Shown here piece after piece: positions 34,060 through 42,983 of a stretch of 64,000 nucleotides of DNA. Within the stretch, counting starts at the first letter, position 1; every line of letters begins with the position of its first letter. The notes under the pieces were generated by a model. The model saw nothing but the letters and a program-made list of their open reading frames with translations, was not told the DNA's origin and did no database searches. This stretch comes from CAVQCX01 sp963775335. Its GTDB lineage: Bacteria; Pseudomonadota; Gammaproteobacteria; Chromatiales; Chromatiaceae. Made by a program: the position numbers and the translations under genes. The stretch is from the NCBI GenBank assembly GCA_963775335.1, contig CAVZIJ010000003.1, positions 2,046,001-2,110,000 of the forward strand. Direction: 5' to 3'.

Positions 34060-35523
34060 ATGCGCCACACACAATGCCCACAGCTGGTGCTGGGCCAGAC
34101 CCCCTTCGAAGACATCGAGATCGAGTGGGACTCGCGCGACGATATTCCAAAGATTCTCGCGGGGCTCAAGCATGTGCAGCAAGATGAGGAGCGTCGCGAA
34201 GCCATCCTGTGGCTGATCGCCCGCGACTTCGCCCAGACCGCAGCACTGGATAACGGGGCACCGGGCATGGACCTGTGGCAGGTGTTCGTGCTCGGGGCGT
34301 TTCGTCTGGGTCTGCACTGCGACTATGATCGCCTGAGCGAGTTGGCCAATCATCACGATACACTGCGCCAGATGCTGGGCCACGGGCCTTTCGATAGCGA
34401 CCAGCGCTACCGGGTGCGCACCCTCGGGGAGAACCTCTCGCGGCTCCAGCCCGATACGCTGCAAATGATCAACTGGGTGATCGTCGGTGCCGCCCACGAG
34501 CAGCTGGGTGTCGGCGAAGAGACGCTCTTGCATGGACGTTGCGACTCGGCGGTGGTCAAGACCGACGTGCACTATCCGACCGATGCCAACCTGCTGGTCG
34601 ATGCGATCCGCAAGATCCTGTACATCGGCGGGCGCGCCGCCGCTGAGCATCCGGCGCTCACGGGCTGGCGCGAGCACCACGCCAACTTCCTCAAGTTCAG
34701 ACGCCTCTACCATCATGCGATCAAGCTCAAGCGATCGAGCTCGAGCGATGGGGCCAAGAAGCAGGCCAAGGAGCAAGCGATTAGCGAGGCCTATCTGAGC
34801 CTGCTCACCTTGGCCGAGCAGCATATCGGCCTGGCTGAGGCCTCGCTGGAGGCCATCGGGGCGTACGATCTGATCGCGGCGCACCAGATCGAGTTCTTCG
34901 TCGAGCATGCCAAGCGCCAGGTCGAGCAGATCCGTGCGCGCGTGATCCGCGGTGAGACCGTCCCCCACCACGAGAAGGTCTTCTCATTGTTCGAGCCGCA
35001 CACCGAATGGATCGTCAAGGGCAAAGCCGGTGTGCCGGTGGAGCTGGGTGTGCGCACCGCCATTGTGGAAGATCAGTTCGGGTGTATCCTCAACTATCAG
35101 GTCATGCATGGGCTGACCGATGAGAAGATCACCGTCGAGCTCACCGAGCAGACCCGGGTCCTGTTTGCGAACCTGCGCACCCTCAGCTTCGACAAAGGTT
35201 TCTACAGCCCCGACAACCGCGACCGGCTCGATAAGCTGCTCGATCACGTCACCCTGCCGAAAAAGGGGCGGCTGAGTCAGGCCGACCAGGAGCGCGAGTC
35301 CAGTGAAGCGTTCGTCAACGCCCGCCAACAGCATCCGGCGGTCGAGTCGGCGATTCACGCCTTGCAAGTGCACGGCCTGGATCGCTGCCGCGACCGTGGC
35401 ATTGAAGGATTCGACCGCTACATCGCCTGGGGTGTGGTCGGGTTCAACCTGCACAAGCTCGGTGCCATGGTCTTGGAGCGCGAGCGGCGCAAGCAGCAGC
35501 GAGCGCGTTCGCTCGCCGCCTGA
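34060..35523 (+). CDS. ISNCY-family transposase
   Basis: 487 residues from ATG 34060. The start region (PFEDIEIEWDSRDDIPKILA, GLKHVQ) is characteristic of the ISNCY/IS1202 group. Acidic residues in RCDSAVVKTDVHYPTDANLL, FDKGFYSPDNR and AWGVVGFNLHKLG fit the DDE core. There is no frame break, so the transposase may be active. Ends of the element were not identified; AT-rich flanks suggest about 33950 to 35600. Confidence 0.88.
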   Translation: MRHTQCPQLVLGQTPFEDIEIEWDSRDDIPKILAGLKHVQQDEERREAILWLIARDFAQTAALDNGAPGMDLWQVFVLGAFRLGLHCDYDRLSELANHHDTLRQMLGHGPFDSDQRYRVRTLGENLSRLQPDTLQMINWVIVGAAHEQLGVGEETLLHGRCDSAVVKTDVHYPTDANLLVDAIRKILYIGGRAAAEHPALTGWREHHANFLKFRRLYHHAIKLKRSSSSDGAKKQAKEQAISEAYLSLLTLAEQHIGLAEASLEAIGAYDLIAAHQIEFFVEHAKRQVEQIRARVIRGETVPHHEKVFSLFEPHTEWIVKGKAGVPVELGVRTAIVEDQFGCILNYQVMHGLTDEKITVELTEQTRVLFANLRTLSFDKGFYSPDNRDRLDKLLDHVTLPKKGRLSQADQERESSEAFVNARQQHPAVESAIHALQVHGLDRCRDRGIEGFDRYIAWGVVGFNLHKLGAMVLERERRKQQRARSLAA

Positions 35524-35585
35524 GCCCCAGAACGCGCCTGTCAGATCGATGGCCAAGGGGAGCGTTTGGCGGGCGTTACGGAAGA

Positions 35586-35601
35586 CTGGATATATATACA
35601 G
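35586..35601. promoter_or_regulatory. LexA-type (SOS) box
   Basis: CTGGATATATATACAG differs from the gammaproteobacterial consensus CTGT-N8-ACAG at one position and has the typical alternating AT core. It lies just past the ISNCY transposase. No clear gene follows before the terminator at 35769, so its target is unknown; a small RNA or very small protein in 35602-35768 is possible. Confidence 0.6.
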
Positions 35602-35768
35602 TGACTGCGCCGCCGCATCCCTCCTCAATACCCCTTCTTCTGCTCTGTCGCGCGGAGATGCAGCTCTATACCCATTGCGCTCCGATGGGATTGCTTCAGG
35701 ATTACGGGGTTTCCGCGCGGACACTACTTACTTGTTTAGTCGAGCAATTATCACACAAGCTCACAAGC

Positions 35769-35794
35769 AAAGGGCGGCCAATCGGCCGCCCTTT
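35769..35794. terminator. bidirectional terminator after the PEP-CTERM gene
   Basis: AAAGGGCGGCC-AATC-GGCCGCCCTTT, an 11-bp exact stem with A and T at its ends. It lies 31 bases past the PEP-CTERM stop (minus strand) and can also end rightward transcripts from the SOS-box side. Confidence 0.8.
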
Positions 35795-35824
35795 GCGTTG
35801 CTGCCGTACCGCTTAAAACGGGAG

Positions 35825-36655
35825 TTAACGATTTTGCTTGCGCTTGCGTGCGCGTACAGCACTAAACCCAAATCCGGTTAGTCCAATTCCCATTAGGGCC
35901 AAGGAGCTCGGCTCGGGGACGACTCGTGTTATCTCCGCGGTAACATTGAATACGGACTGACCGTTTTCCCCCGCATATACCCGAATATAGTCGAGGCCGT
36001 CGCTACCGGTAATGAACTCGAAGGCGGTACCTATGCCTGGAAGAAGACCAAATGTCAGTAGATAATTTTGGCCGTTGTATCCAAAAATTTGGTTATCACC
36101 GGCGAAGTCGGCGAGCAAGACATCGTACATATCGTCACACGTTGTCCCGACCAGATTATTCGAAGCAGTGCCATGGAGGGTAGCGGCATTACAAGGGAGG
36201 GAATTAGTTGTCTCGAGAAACGCGATCATCTCGTCGCTATTGGGAAGATCGACGAGTACCGAGGTGTCAGTTGGGTCCCGCAGCTGAAAATTCGACCGCG
36301 CCGTGATTGTCCACGTAGTACCGGCAGGTATAACGGCATTGTTATGGGTAAGCGTGGAGATGATGACCGGTCCACCCCCGGCATCGGCCGTGGTGTCACC
36401 CACCGTAGCGACACTCAGCATGCTCTGTGTCGATTGACCACTTACCCAACTGATTGTCGTGTAGGTATTGGTAGGGGAAGGTGGTGATGTCGTCGGTCCG
36501 GTAAAGTCGATGATGGCCGGGTTTTCTGACCCTAGGACAAAACCGCCGTTGTTATCGATGTTGAATACAGGACTGGCATTGGCCTGAGTAACGTAGCCAA
36601 TGGAGAGTACGAACAACGCGGACAGCAACGATCGCGTATATCTTCTTGCGTACAT
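35825..36655 (-). CDS. PEP-CTERM sorting-domain secreted protein
   Basis: 276 residues from ATG 36655, behind AAGGA at five bases. It has a signal peptide (LLSALFVLSIGYVTQANA), a Thr/Ser/Asn-rich beta-type body of about 220 residues, and the C-terminal sorting signal VPEPSSLALMGIGLTGFGF followed by an Arg/Lys-rich tail. In species with exosortase (EpsH/XrtA) such proteins are cleaved at PEP and exported with the extracellular polysaccharide. No exosortase is in the window, so it must be elsewhere. The protein is low in Cys (two) and lower in GC than neighbours. Its exact role is unknown. Confidence 0.92.
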   Translation of the reverse strand: MYARRYTRSLLSALFVLSIGYVTQANASPVFNIDNNGGFVLGSENPAIIDFTGPTTSPPSPTNTYTTISWVSGQSTQSMLSVATVGDTTADAGGGPVIISTLTHNNAVIPAGTTWTITARSNFQLRDPTDTSVLVDLPNSDEMIAFLETTNSLPCNAATLHGTASNNLVGTTCDDMYDVLLADFAGDNQIFGYNGQNYLLTFGLLPGIGTAFEFITGSDGLDYIRVYAGENGQSVFNVTAEITRVVPEPSSLALMGIGLTGFGFSAVRARKRKQNR

Positions 36656-36778
36656 CTTTTCCTTCTCCCGAAGAATCGCCCCACCGGTTACGCTCATTGC
36701 CATGTTCTCCTCTGACTGAATGCTGCGACCGCTTAGCGGATGCCGCCGAGGCGCCACCGCTACTTGACCTATTGCGGA

Positions 36779-36794
36779 TGCATGTTGCATGCCA
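36779..36794 (-). promoter_or_regulatory. sigma-54-type promoter of the PEP-CTERM gene
   Basis: The minus strand reads TGGCATGCAACATGCA. GG of the -24 and GC of the -12 elements are separated by exactly ten bases, and it resembles TGGCAC-N5-TTGCA. Transcription would start near 36767, leaving a leader of about 110 bases. PEP-CTERM genes in many species depend on RpoN with the PrsK-PrsR system. The rest of the gap 36656-37237 holds no gene. Confidence 0.65.
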
Positions 36795-37237
36795 GAACGA
36801 GTTATCCTTTATAAAACAGTTGGTTAGCGTTGCTACGCCGAGGCGGCCTTGCGGGCTTGTAAAAAAAACTGACGGCAGCCGGCTCTCGCACGTTGCACCT
36901 CGGCGCTGGTGCGCAAACGGCGTGAAGTGCATCCAAGGCGTTGACTAAGCAATGAAATTCCTGGGTGCGCCGGGACTCGAGACGCACGGCGATGCAGCTG
37001 ACGCGACTGTAAAATTAATGGACATCGCTCGGGGCATGTCCGCAATCTCAGCCGTGCGTGCACGGCGTTTGACGCCGGGGAAAGGTCGCCAAAGGTCGCC
37101 GTGGCAGGATCGCTGGACTTGACGCCGACCTGCACATCGGCTAAGCGTATCTAGATAACAAGGGTCGTGACGGCGGTCGGCGTTGCGGCCCCTATTTCGG
37201 CTGGAATCAACGGGCGCCCTGTGGTGATATTCCGCTT

Positions 37238-38098
37238 ATGACTTCACAGAGCACCGAGGTGTCGGTCGAGCGGCCGGATCGGACGGTCCGAACGGCCTAC
37301 TTCGAATTTCTGAGCGCCGACGGTCGAATGGAACTCTTGGACGAGAGTTACCAGTTGCGCTATCAGGTGTACTGCATCGAACGGGGGTTCCTGAACGAAT
37401 GCGACTACCCCGAAGGCCGAGAATGCGACAATTTCGATCGGCAATCGGCCCATTTTGTCGGCCGGCACAGGGCCACGCAGCTCTACGCGGGCACCGCGCG
37501 CTTGGTACATTTCTCGGAGAAGGGATTCCCGATGATGAGCCATTGCACGCTGGATCGCGAGTACAAGCGGCTGAGAGATATCGATAATCCGGAACTGCGC
37601 CGTTGCGGAGAAGTCTCGCGCGTTGCGGTATCAAAGCTGTTCCGGCACCGTGCCGCTGACACTCGATACGGCGGCCCGCCTCGCCCCGACAGAGGCGCCG
37701 GGGCGATCCCGCCAGCATCACTCCCAGCATCACTCGAAGAGTCGATCCATATGGGCGCGTATTGGCCGGAGATCGTCTCCGGGCTGTATAAGAGCGTTTA
37801 CCAGGAAGCGAAACGGAATGGTTTGTCGACGTTGATCGTGGCAATGGAGCGCGGTCTCTATGTCCTGCTCAAGCGGATGCAGATCCGTTTCCAGCCCATC
37901 GGGCCCGAGGTGGACTACCATGGGCCTGTCAGACCGTATATGCTTTCGATCGAGCGCGGAGAGATTGACATTGCGAAGCGGGCTCCGCTGGTGCTGATAT
38001 ACCTGCTTCAGGGCCTGGAGCCGGAGCTGTGGCCGGAGTGTACCGCCCATCTCGATCTTAGCGCCATGACCGGAGACCCATCGACCGTCGGCCTTTAG
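37238..38098 (+). CDS. PEP-CTERM/exosortase-associated acyltransferase (GNAT-like), copy 1
   Basis: 286 residues. RYQVYCIERGFLNECDYPEG and GTARLVHFSEKGFPMMSHCT, with EVSRVAVSKLFR, are motifs of the exosortase-associated acyltransferase family, which is related to LuxI-type synthases. Known members join fatty acyl chains to amino acids (N-acyl amino acid synthases). The C-terminal part (LIVAMERGLYVLLKRMQIRF, then IGPEVDYHGPVRPYMLSI) is complete. It lies 583 bases from the PEP-CTERM gene, divergently, and converges on a second copy. Confidence 0.88.
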   Translation: MTSQSTEVSVERPDRTVRTAYFEFLSADGRMELLDESYQLRYQVYCIERGFLNECDYPEGRECDNFDRQSAHFVGRHRATQLYAGTARLVHFSEKGFPMMSHCTLDREYKRLRDIDNPELRRCGEVSRVAVSKLFRHRAADTRYGGPPRPDRGAGAIPPASLPASLEESIHMGAYWPEIVSGLYKSVYQEAKRNGLSTLIVAMERGLYVLLKRMQIRFQPIGPEVDYHGPVRPYMLSIERGEIDIAKRAPLVLIYLLQGLEPELWPECTAHLDLSAMTGDPSTVGL

Positions 38099-38173
38099 GC
38101 GACCATGGGTCGTTGGCCGGGTCCGCCAATCTGGCGTGCTGCCCTGAAACGCCAGTCGGCCGGGCCGGTCTCG

Positions 38174-38917
38174 TCAGCGCAGAAGCGGGGGAGGGTCGAT
38201 CGACGAGCGCAGATTCCTCGGCAGCCCCCGCACATACTCCCTGAGCATCTCAGGGTGCTCGAGCTGCGCCGTGCGCTCGAACGCCTCGACGCTCAGCGCG
38301 TATGGCCATACGGTGCCGTAGTAATCGAAGGCAGCGCCGACTTTCTCGAAGTGGAAGGCGATCTGTTTGAGTCGTCGCTGCAGGGAAGGCTCCATCGCCG
38401 CGATCCAACAACGAATCCCTTCGCGCTTCGATACCTGATAGCCTATGCGTACCAGTCCTGCCACGACCTGATACCTCTCGTTTGCCACCCGGCATCTGTC
38501 ATACGAGTTCCGCTGCGAGGAGTGATCATCGCGGTGGTCGTAACACGAGTGTCCAGCCCCCGCTCGGCTGCCGCTTCGACCAAGCGCCTTGCTGACCGCA
38601 AGCCTGGATATCTCCGCGACGTCAGAATGATGGAACTGTCCGGGTAATCGTATGGCAGAGGCCTTGCAGTGACTGAAGATCGGCAAGGGTCCCGCGGACG
38701 CGCGCATGATACGCACGGTGCCGACAAGCCGCTCCAAGGAATCGTAAGCCCCTAGGTGGATGGCGTTGTCATCGTGGACGTCGCGCTCGATTCCATCCGG
38801 GCAATGGGCCTCCGGAATAAGGGCAGCTTGCCGGCAGTAGACCTCGAAGCGAAGCCTGAAGCAGGGACGGGCGTGCGAAGGGTCGAGACGGACGAACCGA
38901 AACCTGGATTGACTCAT
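38174..38917 (-). CDS. PEP-CTERM/exosortase-associated acyltransferase (GNAT-like), copy 2
   Basis: 247 residues from ATG 38917 (an upstream in-frame start at 39010 is less likely). RLRFEVYCRQAALIPEAHCP, LVGTVRIMRASAGPLPIFSH and VAEISRLAVSKALGR are the same motifs as copy 1. The C-terminal block is WIAAMEPSLQRRLKQIAFHF, then YYGTVWPYALSV. The two proteins are clearly divergent, so this is not a recent duplication. Stops of the two genes are 75 bases apart, facing each other. Confidence 0.87.
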   Translation of the reverse strand: MSQSRFRFVRLDPSHARPCFRLRFEVYCRQAALIPEAHCPDGIERDVHDDNAIHLGAYDSLERLVGTVRIMRASAGPLPIFSHCKASAIRLPGQFHHSDVAEISRLAVSKALGRSGSRAGAGHSCYDHRDDHSSQRNSYDRCRVANERYQVVAGLVRIGYQVSKREGIRCWIAAMEPSLQRRLKQIAFHFEKVGAAFDYYGTVWPYALSVEAFERTAQLEHPEMLREYVRGLPRNLRSSIDPPPLLR

Positions 38918-39162
38918 GATATACGCTGCCGAAGGATAGGAATTTGCTTTCAGCCGCCGCAGGCGGAGCGGAGCCAACCGGCCCCAAAACTGCGCCACGC
39001 GCCTGTCCACCCTGACCTTTGCCGCACCAAACCATGCTGAATCCCCCCGGGTGATGCCGTCGCGTGCCGGGCCTGGCCCCGCCCGACGCTTCTGTGCGCG
39101 ATTTCCTTAGACGTTCGCCCGAGTTTAGCCCCAGAGCAGCCTACGTCAAGGCTTGGGATCGA

Positions 39163-39426
39163 TCAGGCGATGGCGGGCAAAGGCTCGTAGGTCAGCGGAA
39201 TCTGGCCGTTGACCGGCCAGTCACCGTCTTCGGGCGGGACCTGGCTGGGCGGGCGAGGGTCCCAGAGCCCCAGGTGGCGCGGGATGCGCTCGATCACCAG
39301 GGGCTCCTCGATCACCGAGAGAAAACGCATCTCCCCGCCGCAGTGGGGGCAAACCAGGGGATCAGCCTCGTACACTTGCTTGATCAGACGAGCCCAGGCG
39401 GCGCGTGAGGCCTCGTGTGGCTGGTT
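39163..39426 (-). pseudogene. IS91-type transposase C-terminal fragment
   Basis: SRAAWARLIKQVYEADPLVC and PHCGGEMRFLSVIEEPLVIE, then RIPRHLGLWDP, form the C-terminal end of IS91-type (Y2) transposases, where CPxCGxxMR is typical. The catalytic domain is absent. Confidence 0.82.
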
Positions 39427-39717
39427 TCCGAAACCTGCGCCTAGTCGGTGAATACCGCGAAGAACCGCCAATGAGGGTCGCGAATAGCTATCGCTGAAAT
39501 TGAGGCAGGCCAGGAGGGTGTTGGAGGGTGACCAGCGAGTCGCGGGGGTGACAAGCGGAGCACAAGTCGGCTAAATCGTCAGGGCCGTTGAGAAAGGCGC
39601 GGCACCGGCCTTGACCGCCACAGTCCACCGGATGCCGCGCCCCCGAACCGTGCGGTGCACGGCCCACTGGAGAGTATCTCTTTCCCGTGGGCTTTAATCC
39701 AGCTCTCATCGGCAGGA

Positions 39718-40317
39718 GCGACCGATGCAGAGCAGCGCGTCCGTTGGCTGAGTCGGGACGAGGCGGAGCGACTGCTGTCCGAGCTACCGCTTCACTTGGC
39801 TGAGATGGCGCGGTTCACGCTGGCGACGGGACTGAGGGAGGCCAATGTCGTGAAGCTGGAGTGGTCACAGGTCGATCTGGATCGCCGCTGCGCCTGGATC
39901 CACGCCGATCAGGCCAAGTCTCGCAAGGCGATCCCGGTACCGCTGAACGCCGAAGCGGTACTCGTTCTGCGACGCCAGGAAGAGAAGCACCCCAGCAAGG
40001 TGTTCACCTACCAGGGACACCCCGTTACCAAGGCAAACAACCACGCCTGGAGAAAGGCGCTAGGAAGGGCGGGGATCGAGGATTTCCGGTGGCATGACCT
40101 GCGCCACACCTGGGCGAGCTGGCATGTTCAGCAGGGAACGCCCTTGCACGTGCTGCAGGAGCTGGGCGGCTGGTCGGACTACGCGATGGTCCGCCGTTAC
40201 GCCCATCTGTCCGCCGAGCACCTCGCTCACTATGCGGAAGGCCTGACGCGGCCACGGCTGGTTAGCACAAATCTAGCACAGTCGTCCGAGCAGGCAGAAA
40301 AACAGCGGCTGGCTTAG
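39718..40317 (+). pseudogene. tyrosine integrase missing its N-terminal domain (island B)
   Basis: The catalytic domain is complete: Arg in ATGLREANVVKLEW, Lys in AKSRKAIPVPL, HDLRHTWASWHVQQ, HVLQELGGWSD, and the nucleophile Tyr in MVRRYAHLS. The N-terminal core-binding domain is missing and no proper start was found. The stop lies in the loop of the tRNA terminator, 30 bases from the tRNA 3' end, which is the normal place for an island integrase. The island is therefore probably no longer self-excising. Confidence 0.85.
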
Positions 40318-40336
40318 CGCCTAACCGCTTGTTTTT
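40297..40336. terminator. terminator of tRNA-Arg, shared with the integrase 3' end
   Basis: On the minus strand AGCGGTTAGGC / GCCAGCCGCT is followed by GTTTTT, a Rho-independent terminator 11 bases past the CCA. The integrase stop codon is in its loop, and GTTTTT on the plus side makes it bidirectional. Confidence 0.8.
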
Positions 40337-40347
40337 ACTGGGCACTT

Positions 40348-40424
40348 TGGCGCGCCCGGAGAGATTCGAACTCCCGACCACCTGGTTCGTAGCCAGGTAC
40401 TCTATCCAACTGAGCTACGGGCGC
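40348..40424 (-). tRNA. tRNA-Arg(ACG)
   Basis: 77 bases including an encoded CCA. Acceptor strands GCGCCCG / CGGGCGC pair, the T loop is TTCGAAT, and the anticodon loop CTACGAA gives ACG. It is intact. Its 3' 48 bases are the att sequence (40347-40394). In E. coli the Arg(ACG) tRNA genes follow the Ser(GCT) tRNA beside csrA, as they do here after removal of the inserted DNA. Confidence 0.98.
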
Positions 40425-40618
40425 TTTTAAGCGGCTCATTGTGTGTGCTTGGCAGGGGATTGTCAATTCACGCCCGAGCGCCGACGATGGCTTGGACCGG
40501 CGTTCGGAAACCGCGCGGCACAGCCCTTGCAGCCGGGCTGCTGATGCCGTTTGGGCCTTGGCATCACGGTGAGATAGGGCTTTAAGAAACAACAAGTTGC
40601 ATCCGAGAGGACTGGTCA

Positions 40619-42474
40619 ATGGCGGACTACGCACCGTTTCTGCAGAACTACCTCGACTCGTTGCACCAGAAGTATGCGGAACTGCGCGACGGCGCGGTGG
40701 CTAACTACATCCCGGAGCTCGCCAAGGCCGAGCCCGAGGATTTCGCCATCGCGCTGGTCACGGTCGACGGCCACGTCTACCAGGTGGGTGAATCCCGCAC
40801 CCCCTTCACTGTCCAGTCGATCTCCAAGCCTTTCACCTACGGGCTCGCCCTCCAGGACCTCGGCGTGGAGGCGGTGCGCGCCAAGGTCAACGTCGAGCCC
40901 TCGGGCGAGGCCTTCAACCAGATCAGCCTGGAACCGGGCACTGGGCGGCCCCGCAACCCCCTCATCAACGCGGGGGCCATCGCGACCGCCGGGCTGGTGC
41001 ACGGCGACGGATCGCAACAGAAGATGGCGCGGATACTCGACGTCTACGGCCGGTACACCGGCTCCCCGCTCATCATCAACGATGCGGTGTACCGTTCGGA
41101 GAAGAGCACCGGACATCGCAATCGGGCGATCGCTCACCTGCTCCTCAATGCCGGCATCATCGAGGGCGACCCCGAAGACACGCTCGACACCTATTTCCGC
41201 CAGTGCTCCGTGGAGGTGAACTGTCGGGATCTGGCGATGATGGGGGCCACCCTGGGAAATCTCGGGGTGAACCCCGTTACCGGCGTACGCGCCCTGCCCG
41301 CCGAGCTGGTGCCGCGGGTGCTCAGCGTGATGGCCACCTGCGGCATGTACGATGCCTCGGGCGAATGGCTCTACGAGATCGGCATGCCGGCCAAGAGCGG
41401 CGTGGGCGGCGGACTGATCGCCGTGCTGCCGGGCAAGCTCGGCCTGGCGGTGTACTCCCCGCGTCTGGATGCGCGCGGCAACACCGTCCGGGGGATTGCG
41501 GTCTGCCGCTCGGTCTCGACCGATCTCAGGCTACACAGCTTCTATCAGGAGCGATTCAGCTCCGGCAACGTAATACGCTCGAGCTACGATGCGGTGCATG
41601 TGCGCTCCAAGCGCAAGCGCGACCCTCAGGCCACGGCGCTGCTCGGCCGGCGCGGCGGGGAGATCCGCGTCTTCGAGCTGACCGGCGAGCTGATGTTCGC
41701 TACCGCCGAGATAGTCGCCTCCCAGATCGGGCGGGAGTCGGCCGGCGCACAATACTTGATCGTCGACCTGCAGCGCGTCGCCAGCAGCGACACGGCCGCG
41801 GCTCAGTTGCTGGTTTGGCTCCAACGCTCACTGCGCGAGCAAGGCAAGACCCTGCTCCTGACCGGGACCGCCGACAAATACGGGCTGGTCCGCTACATCA
41901 AGCAGCATGCACGGCCCGCCGAAGACGAGCCCCTGCTGCGCTTCGAGGTGCGCGACGACGCCCTGACCTGGTGCGAGGAGGCCCTGCTCACCGCGGAAGG
42001 CATATCCACGGTCGTCGGCGCCGAACGACCCCTCGCCGACCAACCGCTGTGCCAGAATCTCAGCCCCGCCGAAATCGCAGAGCTCGAGACACGGCTCATT
42101 GTCAAACGCTTCGATGCCGGCGCATTCGTCTGCCGCGAGGGCGACGAAGACAACAGCCTGTACTTCCTGCTGGCCGGTGAGGTGGGGATCTATCTGAGCG
42201 TCGGGAACGATCAGCGCCATTGCATCGCCAAGATCGCTGCGGGGGGCTCGGCTCCTTCGGGGAGCAGGGGCTGCTGGAGAAGCGGCCCCGATCCGCCGAC
42301 GTGATCGCCGAGACGACGGTGAAGTCCGGCGTCCTGACGCCGGAGGTTTTCGACGGCGGCAGCGACAGCGCACTAGACCCCGGGTTGCGTGTTCGGATTC
42401 TCTCCTCGATCGCCCAGGATCTCTCCGCCAAGCTGCGGATGGCGGACGGCGAGATACGCTCTCTGAGCGCCTAG
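40619..42474 (+). CDS. glsA: glutaminase-STAS-cNMP-binding fusion, frameshifted in a G run
   Basis: Residues 1-305 are a complete serine-type glutaminase (Ser67-x-x-Lys70 in QSISKPFTYG, GRPRNPLINAGAIA, KSGVGGGLIAVLPGK). This enzyme converts glutamine to glutamate and ammonia. Residues 350-440 form a STAS domain (FELTGELMFATAEIVASQIG) and residues 470 onward a cyclic-nucleotide-binding domain (LIVKRFDAGAFVCREGDEDN). The frame ends early at 42304. With a seventh G in the run at 42241-42246 the frame would continue AAGGLGSFGEQGLLE to a stop at 42474, restoring the cNMP domain (about 618 residues). The call covers both parts. Confidence 0.88.
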
Positions 42475-42524
42475 CCCGACGCGCCTGCAGCCTTTCTGTC
42501 TCCTCGCGGAGGGCAAGCCGAGAC

Positions 42525-42580
42525 CCTCGGTCCAGCGGACCGAGGAAGCCCGGCGAACGCCTCGCCATGGATGGCGAGGC
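42525..42580. repeat. structured repeat, copy 2 (two hairpins)
   Basis: Hairpin 1 is CCTCGGTCC-AGC-GGACCGAGG (42525-42545). Hairpin 2 is GCCTCGCC-ATGGAT-GGCGAGGC (42559-42580). The lead AAGCCGAGACC and the ATGGATGGC element are shared with copy 1 at 20235. Two stem positions differ from copy 1 in a pair-preserving way. Confidence 0.75.
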
Positions 42581-42771
42581 TGGGGCTTTGTCCCGGCTCC
42601 TGGTCTGCGCCAGGGATGGTTACGACACCCTTTCCCGCCAAGACGAGAGCGGGATAGCCTCGGGCCTTCGTGGCCCTCGCCCTTCGGGCGCCGCTACGCA
42701 GTGTCCAAAACGGCTGTCCTGCCGTTTTGTCGAACAAGGGCTCTCATCGAGCTCGATCCACACCTCAAGAA

Positions 42772-42813
42772 ACAAAAAGGGCCCACACGGGGCCCTTGTT
42801 GTTTCTGGCGGAG
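42772..42813 (-). terminator. minus-strand terminator next to a possible tRNA-Ser 3' relic
   Basis: The minus strand reads CTCCGCCA (42806-42813), then AAGGGCCC-CGTGT-GGGCCCTT (42777-42797) and TTTGTTT. CTCCGCCA equals the last eight bases of the tRNA-Ser at 48567, which has a similar terminator behind it. This could be the far att end of the element at 42.9-48.5 kb, but eight bases alone are weak. The rest of 42581-42983 has no gene; TTGGGGGAC blocks at 42928 and 42940 may be integrase arm sites. Confidence 0.5.
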
Positions 42814-42983
42814 CGCGAGTCCGCCGATCTAGCGTTCAATTTAGTTCGATGCTGTCTTTTTCTCACTTTTTTTTCAGCACGTTATGATCTTCCCATGTCC
42901 GAGACAGTCCGCTATAATCCAAGCAGATTGGGGGACCGTTTGGGGGACTGCTCCTCGGTCCAGAGGCAACGGAGGATTGCGAC

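Noticed and set aside
35601..35816. 71-codon open frame after the SOS box as a protein gene
   Set aside because: It reads through the strong terminator at 35769, lacks a ribosome site, and has no protein-like pattern.
39488..39709. 73-codon minus-strand frame next to the island B integrase
   Set aside because: No motif, no ribosome site, and it overlaps the likely missing 5' end of the integrase.
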